From positions 1-12,693 of the forward strand of contig JAOZRI010000040.1 of assembly GCA_029940235.1 (NCBI GenBank): a DNA stretch of 12,693 bases. Reading direction: 5' to 3'. This stretch comes from Desulfobacula sp. (GTDB lineage Bacteria > Desulfobacterota > Desulfobacteria > Desulfobacterales > Desulfobacteraceae). The translations under genes were made by a program, and so were the position numbers. The notes under the pieces are model-generated. The model ran no database searches. It saw only the letters and a program-made list of their open reading frames with translations, and was not told the DNA's origin. Positions 1 through 6,917 of the stretch are shown here, in pieces (the stretch's first letter is position 1; each line of letters starts with the position of its first letter).

Positions 1-566
1 GCCCGAGAATACGGCGTAAAACCTGTATTGGCTGTGCTCAGTGTGAAGAACACTGCCCGGCAGCAGCTATTGAGCTTAAAGAAGGCAAAGCATATCTCGA
101 CCCAAAAAAATGTATAGGTTGTGCAGAGTGTATAGTCAGATGCCCCACAGATTCAGTTAAGATTAACTGGAATCAGACTGTGCCGGTATTTCTTGAGAAA
201 ATGATGGAATATACTCTTGGAGTTCTTAAAAATAAAAAAGAAAAATCCCTGTTTATTAATTTTATTACCGATATTGCCCCCAAATGTGATTGCCTTCCCT
301 ATAATGAAGCTCCCATTGTCGACAATATAGGTGTTCTTGCATCAACAGATCCTGTTGCCATTGATCAGGCAAGTGCTGACCTTGTCAACAAACAAAAAGC
401 TTTACCAGGCAGTGTCCTTAAAACAAACTTGGAACCCGGTAAAGATAAATTCAAAGGACTTTACCCTGATGTTGACTGGGAATATCAGCTTGATTATGCT
501 CAAACACTCGGGCTTGGAACAAAAAAATACAAACTTGTAAAACTTAAAACCCTTTCATATAAATAA
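1..566 (+). CDS. DUF362 family protein with 2x[4Fe-4S] ferredoxin domain, C-terminal part (5' end outside window)
   Basis: The frame is open from base 3 to the TAA at 564-566, giving 187 residues, and the start lies upstream of the window. Two ferredoxin motifs are visible: CIGCAQCEEHCP (Cys 8, 11, 14, 18 of the visible part) and CIGCAECIVRCP (Cys 37, 40, 43, 47). Each can hold one [4Fe-4S] cluster. The remainder, including the LASTDPVAIDQAS stretch, matches the C-terminal half of DUF362 proteins that carry a ferredoxin insert. The family is common in anaerobes and its reaction is not established; an electron-transfer role is inferred from the clusters. The GTG at 180 is not the real start, because the ferredoxin motifs lie upstream in the same frame. 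There is no signal for export in the visible part. The fragment itself shows no frameshift. No clear terminator follows, only a short T run at about 597-603 without a good stem. Confidence 0.88.
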   Translation, partial: PRIRRKTCIGCAQCEEHCPAAAIELKEGKAYLDPKKCIGCAECIVRCPTDSVKINWNQTVPVFLEKMMEYTLGVLKNKKEKSLFINFITDIAPKCDCLPYNEAPIVDNIGVLASTDPVAIDQASADLVNKQKALPGSVLKTNLEPGKDKFKGLYPDVDWEYQLDYAQTLGLGTKKYKLVKLKTLSYK

Positions 567-650
567 CGCCAAAATCTGCGATTCTATCTACAGCATTTTT
601 TTGTTGGACTATTTTCATATTTCAATTTTTTGTTTATTATTTTCATCATT

Positions 651-995
651 TATCAGCCTCGCAATCCCAAAGCAAGCACTTATTACAAGTGTGTTGAAAA
701 TCACTTTGAAGAACTGGAAGAGGGAAAGATAAATGATGCCATTATTGAGAATATACTTTCATGGCATCATTCAGATTTTAACGTGTATATTGGTGACAAA
801 ATTGAATCTGATGATAAAAGCCGATGATACTATTCCGACAATTATGCCAAATGAGATGTCTTCTACTGAAGCAAGACAGAACTGGGCTCGGTTAGTTCAA
901 ATAATTTACGAAGTCAATTCTCTGATTTGTCCAAAATGTCAGGGTCAAATGAAAATCATCTAAATCTTTTGGATACCCGCAACCATGATCCGCCT
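651..995 (+). pseudogene. IS91-family transposase relic, reduced by internal deletions and frame changes
   Basis: Three pieces of one transposase are joined in order. From 651 the frame reads YQPRNPKASTYYKCVENHFEELEE, which resembles the N-terminal zinc-binding region of IS91-type transposases. It then passes directly, in frame, into GKINDAIIENILSWHHSDFNVYIG, which in full-length family members lies far downstream in the catalytic half; it stops at about 827. A second frame continues with IPTIMPNEMSSTEARQNWAR and IYEVNSLICPKCQGQMKII to the stop at 963, the C-terminal zinc-knuckle region. A third frame at about 960-995 reads LNLLDTRNHDPP, resembling the very end of the family. A full protein is normally about 350-400 residues, so most of the gene is gone and no functional product is expected. 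Terminal repeats of the element were not identified. Family assignment rests on recalled motif similarity. Confidence 0.75.
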
Positions 996-1127
996 GTTGT
1001 GTTCCTCCTGGTGCCGGGGCATATTTTTCCGAGTTATAAAATTTTTTAGTTATTTCTTGACAAAAGGCAACAAAGCGTTTACTTATCTTGCGGTCTTGTT
1101 TTTTCCGAGCATATTGAGGGTGAAATC
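996..1127 (+). other. Degenerate spacer between transposase relic and permease relic
   Basis: No gene is recognised here. The short frame beginning at 985 has no family-like sequence and overlaps the transposase tail. A possible promoter -35 box lies inside (see the separate entry). The stretch is probably decayed mobile-element or permease DNA. Confidence 0.45.
1057..1085 (+). promoter_or_regulatory. Possible sigma70 promoter upstream of permease relic and M20 gene
   Basis: A perfect -35 hexamer, TTGACA, lies at 1057-1062. After a 17-base spacer comes TACTTA at 1080-1085, which is a poor -10. No better promoter was found close to the M20 gene at 1579, so transcription of that gene could begin here and pass through the permease relic. 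The assignment is weak because of the -10. Confidence 0.25.
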
Positions 1128-1550
1128 ATGCATACTGAAAAAGCAGATTTTACTGTCAGTTGTCTGATCCTGGCTCTGGGACTAAAAATTCAGCTGTACA
1201 TTGCTTTGCTCATGGGTGCGGTAATTATGATCCTTACAAGAGTAATGACCATTGATGAAACCTACAAAAGTGTTGACTGGATGACTGTTTTTTTATTGGC
1301 CGGTTTGATCCCCCTGGCCATAAACATGGCTGTTCAGAGCAGTGCTATCCCCAGGATGGCGGCATTGATAGTCGCTGTTACTGCATCCAACACTTTTATT
1401 CTTCCCACTCACCAGGTGGTCAATGCGCTGATCATGAGACTGGGCGGCTACAAGGTAATTGATTATGTCAGAGCCGATACCGGAATGACTTTTTTATATA
1501 TTGCCGTGGTCATGTCCATTATGTATTTTTTCTATGGTATCTCCGCTTAA
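1128..1550 (+). pseudogene. SLC13/DASS-type permease relic: N-terminal half missing and internal deletion
   Basis: The frame gives 140 residues, where family members usually have about 400-600. The segment LALGLKIQLYIALLMGAVIM, then SVDWMTVFLLAGLIPL, resembles the start of the second half of SLC13/DASS (Na+/dicarboxylate or sulfate-type) permeases. It is followed immediately by AINMAVQ, ASNTFILPTHQVVNALIM, GGYKVIDYVRADTGMTF and a last hydrophobic helix, which match the C-terminal end. In intact relatives about 60 residues, including a helix and the SN.A motif region, separate GLIPL from the (VP)LAINMA motif. The join falls on a shared Pro-Leu, as if a deletion occurred between short repeats. 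Without the first half and these helices it cannot form a normal transporter. It sits 28 bases before the M20 start, so it was probably once co-transcribed with that gene. Confidence 0.72.
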
Positions 1551-1578
1551 ATTCACTTTTAAAAAGGTTAAATCGAAT

Positions 1579-2733
1579 ATGCAAAACTATATTGAAACCC
1601 GGCACAAACAATTTTTAACCGACTTTCAAACCATCGTTAATATTGACAGCAGCAGTGACAATAAAGGCGGAATCGAAAGAGTCGCTCGATTTTTTGAAAA
1701 AAGATTCAATAATATTGGGCTTGATACCAAAGTTTTATTTTTAGGTAAGGATAAGGTTCCATGCCTCTATGCAGAACATAAGCAGGAAAACAAACCCCTC
1801 AAAAAAAAATCTGATATCATGTTCCTGGGGCACATGGATACGGTATTTTCCTTCGGGGAAGTTGCAAAACGTCCTTTTTCAATCAAAGAGAACAAAGCAT
1901 TCGGCCCGGGTGTCTGCGATATGAAAGGCGGCTTGCTTGTGGTGCTCCATGTTCTTGAAACCCTTAAGCATGAGGGCATTCTTGATTCACTTTCTGTCTG
2001 TGTTGCCTTTAACGGTGATGAGGAAATCGGCTCTGATTCCTCAAAGAACTGGATCATGTCAACAGCTAAAAAAAGCCTGCGAACCTTTGTCTTTGAACCC
2101 TGCCGCCCGGGCTACCGGTTTGTTCTTCAACGAAAAGGAGGGGGCAATTTTCGGGTAATTGTAAAGGGTCAGAAGGCCCATGCCGGAGCTGATCCAGAAA
2201 AAGGTATCAATGCCGTAGTAGAACTTGCCCATCAAATTGTTGAAATAAACAAGCTGAATCAAAATGATATGGAAACAACCGCACAGGTCACGGTCGTTGC
2301 AGGCGGAGATAAAGTCAATATCATCCCCAGCAGGGCCGAAGCCTCTGTAGATGTACGCATTTTAAAACTTCAAGAGAAAAAGCGTATTGAAACCTTCTTT
2401 AACACCATACAGGACCGTTCCTGTTTAAAAGGCTCAAAAATTATTGTTCAGGGCAACATCAAAAGGCCGCCCATGGAATCGGGAGCTTTGACCCAAAAGC
2501 TTTGGAAACTGATTCGATCAACAGGGCAAAAAATCAACTTGCCAATGGAATCAATTTCAACAGGCGGGTGTTCCGATGGCAATTACACGTCTGCGGCCGG
2601 TACCCCCACCATAGACGGGATGGGTATTGTGGGGGCCAATTCCCACAGGGAAGATGAATATGCCGAACTTGACAGTATTGATAATATGGTTCTGCTGGTA
2701 TCAAAGGTCTGCGAATCTATAGCTATTGTTTGA
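1579..2733 (+). CDS. M20 family metallopeptidase, carboxypeptidase G2-like
   Basis: This is a 384-residue zinc-dependent aminoacyl/peptidyl hydrolase, expected to cleave a C-terminal amino acid or an N-acyl amino acid amide bond in the cytoplasm; no signal peptide is seen. The complete co-catalytic site is visible: GHMDTV (His85, Asp87), the bridging Asp114 in CDMKGG, the base Glu148 and ligand Glu149 in DEEIGS, Glu173 in FEP and His356 in NSHREDEY. The dimerisation domain spans roughly 185-295, with His201 in AHAG. Glu173 groups it with the carboxypeptidase-G2/aminopeptidase branch rather than strict dipeptidases. I chose the ATG at 1579, with AAGG about 11 bases upstream. The in-frame ATG at 1501 would add 26 residues unlike the family and overlap the permease relic. 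The gene is convergent with the D-aminoacylase, 56 bases apart. Substrate is unknown; N-acyl or glutamyl-type compounds are plausible. Confidence 0.9.
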   Translation: MQNYIETRHKQFLTDFQTIVNIDSSSDNKGGIERVARFFEKRFNNIGLDTKVLFLGKDKVPCLYAEHKQENKPLKKKSDIMFLGHMDTVFSFGEVAKRPFSIKENKAFGPGVCDMKGGLLVVLHVLETLKHEGILDSLSVCVAFNGDEEIGSDSSKNWIMSTAKKSLRTFVFEPCRPGYRFVLQRKGGGNFRVIVKGQKAHAGADPEKGINAVVELAHQIVEINKLNQNDMETTAQVTVVAGGDKVNIIPSRAEASVDVRILKLQEKKRIETFFNTIQDRSCLKGSKIIVQGNIKRPPMESGALTQKLWKLIRSTGQKINLPMESISTGGCSDGNYTSAAGTPTIDGMGIVGANSHREDEYAELDSIDNMVLLVSKVCESIAIV

Positions 2734-2789
2734 ACAAAATGATTCCCAAGTGAAAATTTTTTGTCAAACCTATAAAACTGATCAACTTT

Positions 2790-4385
2790 TCAGTATGGGA
2801 AATCAAATCTGCCTGGTTTCGCCCCTGTATGAACGCCATTATTTATCACAGTCTTACCATTGACAATGACCCTGGCTATTCCTGAAGAAAATTTGTCTGG
2901 AGACTGGTAGGTGGCCCGATCGGAGATGGTCTCAGGATCAAACAGCACGGCATCTGCCTGGAACCCTGTTTTCATGAGACCTGCATTTTTAAGTTTAAGA
3001 CGAAGTGCGGGTAAGCCGGTCATTTTATAGATGGCTTCCTCAAGGGTTAAAATCTTCAGCTCCCGGACAAAACGGCGGATTACCCTGGGAAAAGTTCCAT
3101 AAAGCCTGGGATGTGGTTTGCCCTTGGAAAAGTGGCTGTCCGACCCTACCATGGCAAATGGAAGTTTTAGAAAGATCCCTACATTTTTTTCATTCATGGT
3201 CTCGGAGATAATTTTAACCCCTTCACCCTCCTGTTCTATGAGATCCAGGATAAGCTCAAAGGGATCTGCTTTTTTTTCTCTTGCTATTTGTGCAACGGTT
3301 CTTCCCTCTATATCATTTTTCTCCGCAGCATTGAACTGGGAGATAGTGATTTTTTCCCACCCTGCATTGTGGTACATGTCCTCCCAACCTGGAATTCCAT
3401 ATTTGATGTCATGGATTATCTTTTTTCTTTGTACGGCATTATGCATCCGGGGGATCAGATGTTTCATCCCACCCTCCATGGCCCAGGGGGGAATCAGTGC
3501 GGTCAATGAGGTTCCGGAGGAGAAATAGGGGTATACGTCACAGGTCAGGTCAACTCCATTTTTTTTGGCATTCAGTAATTTTTCAATGACCTGATCCACA
3601 AGACCCCAGTTCCTGTGACCTGTTATCTTGAGATGAGAAATTTGAACAGGAATTTTTGCCTGCTTTCCAATGGTAACGACTTCATCAATGGATGCAAGGA
3701 TTTCTTCCGCCTCATTGCGCATGTGGGAAGCATAAAATCCACCTTTTTTTGCCACCACACGGGAAAGTTCAAGCAATTCAGATGTCCTGGCAAATATACC
3801 CGGCGCGTAGATGAGTCCGGTGGACATACCCAATGCTCCCTGTTCCATGGCCTCATCCATCAGGATTTTCATCTTTTCCATCTGATTTTGATCTGGAATA
3901 TTATCAGAAAGACCCATGACTGCCATACGAAGTGTTCCATGCCCGATGAGCCCCATTAAATTATTGGAGAACCCTTTTTTTTCAAGCAATGTTCTGTAAT
4001 TTTTGAATGAGAATCCATTTATGGAATTTTTATGTTTTCCGAGACTGATCAAGGCATCTTGAAAGCCAACATCATTCCGTGATTGGGGATCCATGGGTGC
4101 CAGTGAAACACCGCAGTTGCCCACAACCTCCCGGGTCACGCCCTGCTGCAGTTTGATTTCGGACAAGGCGTCTTCCAGCCAAAAATCATCTGAGTGGGTG
4201 TGGATATCAATGAAGCCGGGTGCTATGACCAGTCCATTGCCATCGACTGTTTCACTGGTATCTGCAGCCTCAAGTGATGGCTCGATGGCAGTAAATTTAT
4301 CATTTTTTATACCCACATCCCCGGTCCACCCGGGTTTTCCTGTTCCATCAATGATCATTGCCTGTTTTATTATCAGATCATACAT
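2790..4385 (-). CDS. N-acyl-D-amino-acid deacylase (D-aminoacylase), amidohydrolase superfamily
   Basis: The 531-residue enzyme is expected to hydrolyse N-acyl-D-amino acids to a carboxylate and a free D-amino acid in the cytoplasm. All metal-site residues known from the Alcaligenes D-aminoacylase can be placed: HTHSD (His62, His64), the metal-bridging Cys91 in GNCGVS, His221 in ASHMRNEA, His251 in QISHLK and Asp416 in VGSDS. The family signature around HPRLYGTFPRV (425-435) is present, as are the small beta-sandwich ends (1-60 and about 470-531). A bridging Cys in place of the carboxylated Lys of other amidohydrolases supports this specific assignment. Length is typical. The ATG at 4383-4385 has AAGG a few bases upstream. 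It is transcribed away from the GntR regulator, sharing the 155-base control region. The gene appears intact. Confidence 0.92.
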   Translation of the reverse strand: MYDLIIKQAMIIDGTGKPGWTGDVGIKNDKFTAIEPSLEAADTSETVDGNGLVIAPGFIDIHTHSDDFWLEDALSEIKLQQGVTREVVGNCGVSLAPMDPQSRNDVGFQDALISLGKHKNSINGFSFKNYRTLLEKKGFSNNLMGLIGHGTLRMAVMGLSDNIPDQNQMEKMKILMDEAMEQGALGMSTGLIYAPGIFARTSELLELSRVVAKKGGFYASHMRNEAEEILASIDEVVTIGKQAKIPVQISHLKITGHRNWGLVDQVIEKLLNAKKNGVDLTCDVYPYFSSGTSLTALIPPWAMEGGMKHLIPRMHNAVQRKKIIHDIKYGIPGWEDMYHNAGWEKITISQFNAAEKNDIEGRTVAQIAREKKADPFELILDLIEQEGEGVKIISETMNEKNVGIFLKLPFAMVGSDSHFSKGKPHPRLYGTFPRVIRRFVRELKILTLEEAIYKMTGLPALRLKLKNAGLMKTGFQADAVLFDPETISDRATYQSPDKFSSGIARVIVNGKTVINNGVHTGAKPGRFDFPY

Positions 4386-4462
4386 TTTTTAGCCTTATAA
4401 ATTTAGAATTCGGGTCCTCTTGAAAAACCATATCAATAAATCAAATAATAATAAATTTTCTC

Positions 4463-4491
4463 TTGACCGATGTTGGTGCGCTTGTTAATGT
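4463..4491 (+). promoter_or_regulatory. Sigma70-like promoter for the GntR-ABC transporter operon
   Basis: A -35 box TTGACC at 4463-4468 and a -10 box TAATGT at 4486-4491 are separated by exactly 17 bases. The predicted transcript start is near 4498, leaving a leader of about 43 bases before the ATG at 4541. AT-rich sequence at 4436-4460 could act as an UP element. The -10 box keeps only the most conserved T, A and final T. A matching promoter for the divergent deacylase could not be assigned with confidence. Confidence 0.5.
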
Positions 4492-4502
4492 ACGCATTAA
4501 TG
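4485..4502. promoter_or_regulatory. Palindromic candidate operator for the GntR/FCD regulator
   Basis: TTAATG at 4485-4490 and CATTAA at 4495-4500 form a perfect 6-base inverted repeat around a TACG centre. The right arm is itself part of the palindrome CATTAATG (4495-4502). The repeat overlaps the -10 box of the predicted promoter, the position where a bound dimer would block RNA polymerase. GntR/FCD proteins commonly bind short dyads in their own promoter regions. That this protein binds here is inference. Confidence 0.5.
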
Positions 4503-4540
4503 AGTTGTTTATCACATGATGAATGTAAGGGCAAGAAAAT

Positions 4541-5191
4541 ATGGAAATAAAAAATCTTGAAGAATTTGCTTACAATGCCATCATGAAATTAGTTCTGAAC
4601 AACCATTTTCAACCCGGTGAATTCCTTCTGGAAACTGAAATTACCGATCTCTTAAACCTTAAAAGCAGAACACCAGTACACCATGCGCTTGGACAACTTG
4701 TGGCAAAGGGATTCCTTGACAGGAAAAAAAAAAGGGGATGTTTCATTCCTTTTACAACCCCGGAAGATGCAGAACATGCTTTTTTTGTGCGTGAAAATAT
4801 TGAGTCCCAGTCTGCAATGTCTGCTGCAATTCATGCATCAGACGAAGAAATTAAAGAGCTTGAACTGATTATTGAAAAAGAGGCGGATATCAGAAAATCC
4901 GGAGACATTGTCGCCTATTCCTCAATTAATGAAAATTTCCATGCCTGTGTGGCAAAAATTTCTAAAAACAGGTACCTGCAACAATTTAGTCAATACATTT
5001 TCTGGCGATCCAATATCTATATTTTTTTCTATCAATATAAATTCAAACTTAAAAAAGTGGGGGATGAATTAATGGATTCACCTTTGCAGCATAAAAAAAT
5101 TTTAAAAGCAATTAAAAGCAGAGAACCCGAAGAAGCCGGTGAACTGATGCTGAAACATGTTCGCTGTACTTATAATAGCATTTGGAAATAA
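4541..5191 (+). CDS. GntR family transcriptional regulator, FCD (FadR-type) ligand-binding domain
   Basis: This 216-residue DNA-binding regulator probably controls the flanking deacylase and transporter genes. Residues 1-70 form the winged helix, including the recognition-helix motif SRTPVHHAL (42-50), GFLDRKKKRGCF (57-68) and a C-terminal wing. Residues about 75-215 form the helical FCD domain. Its metal-site pattern is visible: Asn130 and His134 (INENFH), His184 (LQHKKIL) and His206 (LKHVRC), so a metal-bound carboxylate ligand such as an amino acid or organic acid is plausible. An AAGGG lies about 10 bases before the ATG. The gene ends 38 bases before the binding-protein gene and is likely co-transcribed with it. 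An unusual run of ten A residues (4724-4733) encodes the Lys-Lys-Lys of the wing. It may act as repressor or activator; the operator position favours repression. Confidence 0.88.
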   Translation: MEIKNLEEFAYNAIMKLVLNNHFQPGEFLLETEITDLLNLKSRTPVHHALGQLVAKGFLDRKKKRGCFIPFTTPEDAEHAFFVRENIESQSAMSAAIHASDEEIKELELIIEKEADIRKSGDIVAYSSINENFHACVAKISKNRYLQQFSQYIFWRSNIYIFFYQYKFKLKKVGDELMDSPLQHKKILKAIKSREPEEAGELMLKHVRCTYNSIWK

Positions 5192-5215
5192 TCACCAAAT
5201 AATAATCTAAAAGAA

Positions 5216-5223
5216 AGAGGAGG
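5216..5223 (+). promoter_or_regulatory. Strong ribosome binding site of the binding-protein gene
   Basis: AGAGGAGG sits 6 bases before the ATG at 5230. It is much stronger than the sites of the regulator and first permease, as expected for a binding protein made in excess over its membrane partners. Confidence 0.75.
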
Positions 5224-5229
5224 TTTGTA

Positions 5230-6813
5230 ATGAAAAAATTTTGTATGTATCTTTTAACGGCAATTTTAATGACCGGTTTGATGAGCAGTGATGTATTTGC
5301 TGCCAATTCCGGCGGAACATTCAAGTTTTGCCTTCCCTATGGAGGACAGGTTTTTGGTCTTGATCCCCACAAATCAACAAGAACCCAGGACAATATTGTA
5401 GAGCTCAATATCTTTAGAAGCCTCTACCAGTGGGATGCCACAACCAATAAACCTGTGCTGGCCCTGGCCGATAAAGTGGTGATCTCCGGGGAGGACAAGG
5501 TATACACCTATTCCATCAAACAAAATGTCAAATTTCATAATGGCCGAAATCTCACTGTAGATGATATTATATGGTCATACGAAAGGATCATGAGCAAAGA
5601 ACTTGCCTCGCCTGCAGCCGTTGACATAAGGATAATCAAGGGGGCAAAAGAATTGGAACAGGGAAAGGTCAAGACCATATCCGGTCTTAAAAAAATTGAT
5701 GCCTACACCCTTGAAATCACTCTGTCTAATCCTGTGGATCCCTCTTACAATCTCTATAAAGTTTCTACCGCAATTCTCCCAAAAGAAGAGGTTGAGAAAA
5801 AAGGTGCTGCCTTTACAACAAATCCTGTTGGCTGCGGTCCCTTTATGTTTGAAAAATGGGTAAAGGGAAGTGAGGTTACCCTTAAAAAATTTCCTGACTA
5901 TTATGAAAAAGGGTTGCCTTATCTTGACAAAGTCGTTTTCAAGATCATGGGAGAAGGTGCGGCAAGAGACATCGCATTTAAAGCAAAGGAACTGGACGCA
6001 ACTATTGTGGGTGCGAACCAGTACCTGCCTTACAAGAAAGACCCGAAAATTTCCAAGAACATGATTGAGGTTGCAGAGATGTACACCCGCCTCATGGTCT
6101 TTAACCTGGATGATAAAAATTTTGCCGACAAACGGGTCCGCCAGGCAATCAACTATGCCATTAACTCAAAACTGATCATTGAAAAGTATCTCAAGGGAAA
6201 AGCCTTTCCGACCGTAAGTTTTCTGCCAACCACCTCTCCTGCCTTTGATTCTACTCAAAAGGGATATGAATACAACCTTGAAAAAGCCAAGGCACTCATG
6301 AAGGAAGCCGGTTATGAAGATGGATTTTCCTTTGAAGTTCTTTGCACCACCAGCAAATCATACGGCGTAGGAGTTATTGAAGCTGTGATACCTTTCCTGA
6401 AAAAAATAAATATAGAGATAAAGCCCCAACTGGTGGAAGGTGCCGTCCTTGCTGAACGAGCCCGTTCAGGCGATTTCCAGGCCCTGACATGGTCCCTGGA
6501 TTCTGGCCCGGATCCCTTAGATGCCCTCAGCCGGTTTCATATGGATAATCCAAGAACCTCACGTAACTATCCAGGTTATAAAAATGCAGAATTCAGTGGT
6601 CTTATTGACAAGGCAGCCAAGGAGCGGGACTATGCCGCGAAAATTGAGCTTCTTAAAAAAGCTGATGCCATGTTGAAAGAGGATGCTCCCTTATGGTTCT
6701 TCAATTATAACAAGGCCATCATTGCTTATCACCCATGGGTTCACGGGATTCAGTCTGTGGCTCCTGAGATGATGTATCAGGACCTTTCAAAGATATGGGT
6801 TGATGCTAAATAG
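5230..6813 (+). CDS. ABC transporter substrate-binding protein, family 5 (peptide/opine/nickel type)
   Basis: The 527-residue periplasmic receptor delivers substrate to the two permeases encoded downstream. The N-terminus is a Sec signal peptide: MKK, a hydrophobic core to about residue 18, and a likely cut after VFA (residue 24). No lipobox cysteine is present, so it should be soluble in the periplasm of a Gram-negative cell. The SBP_bac_5 fold is supported by KFHNGRNLTVDDIIWSYER (101-119), NPVGCGPFMFE (198-208), VRQAINYAIN (303-312) and the C-terminal lobe to 527. Asp424 in WSLDSGPDP lies roughly where DppA/OppA use an Asp to bind the peptide amino group, so an amino-bearing ligand is possible; this alignment is by eye. 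The strong AGAGGAGG site fixes the start. Substrate cannot be read from the sequence; the neighbouring deacylase and peptidase suggest an N-acyl amino acid or a short peptide. Confidence 0.92.
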   Translation: MKKFCMYLLTAILMTGLMSSDVFAANSGGTFKFCLPYGGQVFGLDPHKSTRTQDNIVELNIFRSLYQWDATTNKPVLALADKVVISGEDKVYTYSIKQNVKFHNGRNLTVDDIIWSYERIMSKELASPAAVDIRIIKGAKELEQGKVKTISGLKKIDAYTLEITLSNPVDPSYNLYKVSTAILPKEEVEKKGAAFTTNPVGCGPFMFEKWVKGSEVTLKKFPDYYEKGLPYLDKVVFKIMGEGAARDIAFKAKELDATIVGANQYLPYKKDPKISKNMIEVAEMYTRLMVFNLDDKNFADKRVRQAINYAINSKLIIEKYLKGKAFPTVSFLPTTSPAFDSTQKGYEYNLEKAKALMKEAGYEDGFSFEVLCTTSKSYGVGVIEAVIPFLKKINIEIKPQLVEGAVLAERARSGDFQALTWSLDSGPDPLDALSRFHMDNPRTSRNYPGYKNAEFSGLIDKAAKERDYAAKIELLKKADAMLKEDAPLWFFNYNKAIIAYHPWVHGIQSVAPEMMYQDLSKIWVDAK

Positions 6814-6820
6814 GCATTAT

Positions 6821-6835
6821 CCTGATTAATTCAGG
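6821..6835 (+). promoter_or_regulatory. Small inverted repeat after the binding-protein stop codon
   Basis: CCTGA (6821-6825) and TCAGG (6831-6835) form a perfect 5-base stem around TTAAT, starting just after the stop codon. It is a short RNA hairpin candidate and may protect the 3' end of the binding-protein message together with the larger hairpin downstream. Confidence 0.35.
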
Positions 6836-6846
6836 GTGTACAAAAG

Positions 6847-6881
6847 GCCTTGTCTGTTTTTGTAAAAAAAGCCGACAAGGC
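6847..6881 (+). promoter_or_regulatory. Intercistronic stem-loop between binding-protein and permease genes
   Basis: GCCTTGTC (6847-6854) and GACAAGGC (6874-6881) form a perfect 8-base stem around a 19-base loop. The loop contains a run of T and a run of A that can pair as an extension. No U tract follows, so it is not a normal terminator. In binding-protein-dependent transport operons such hairpins often stabilise the upstream message and lower permease expression; that role is inferred here. Confidence 0.55.
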
Positions 6882-6917
6882 TGCCATTTAAATTAAACGC
6901 TGAACAAGGATTGACTT

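Noticed and set aside
180..566. Separate 128-residue gene starting at GTG 180
   Set aside because: The same frame is open upstream and encodes the two ferredoxin motifs, so this is only the tail of the DUF362 protein.
567..650. Terminator after the DUF362 gene (T run near 597-603)
   Set aside because: The sequence before the T run gives only a three-base stem.
985..1167. Small hydrophobic protein of 60 residues
   Set aside because: It overlaps both relics, has no ribosome site and shows no family-like pattern.
2734..2804. Bidirectional terminator between the convergent M20 and deacylase genes
   Set aside because: Only weak dyads are visible (ACTGA/TCAGT, and GATTCCCA with TGGGAAATC carrying a bulge, one arm inside the deacylase gene). 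The T run precedes rather than follows the stem.
3118..3528. 136-residue plus-strand open frame
   Set aside because: It is antisense to the D-aminoacylase, which has every active-site residue in place.
4386..4460. Promoter for the divergent deacylase gene
   Set aside because: Several AT-rich hexamers such as TTGATA, TATGGT and TAAATT exist on the minus strand, but no pair has both good matches and correct spacing.
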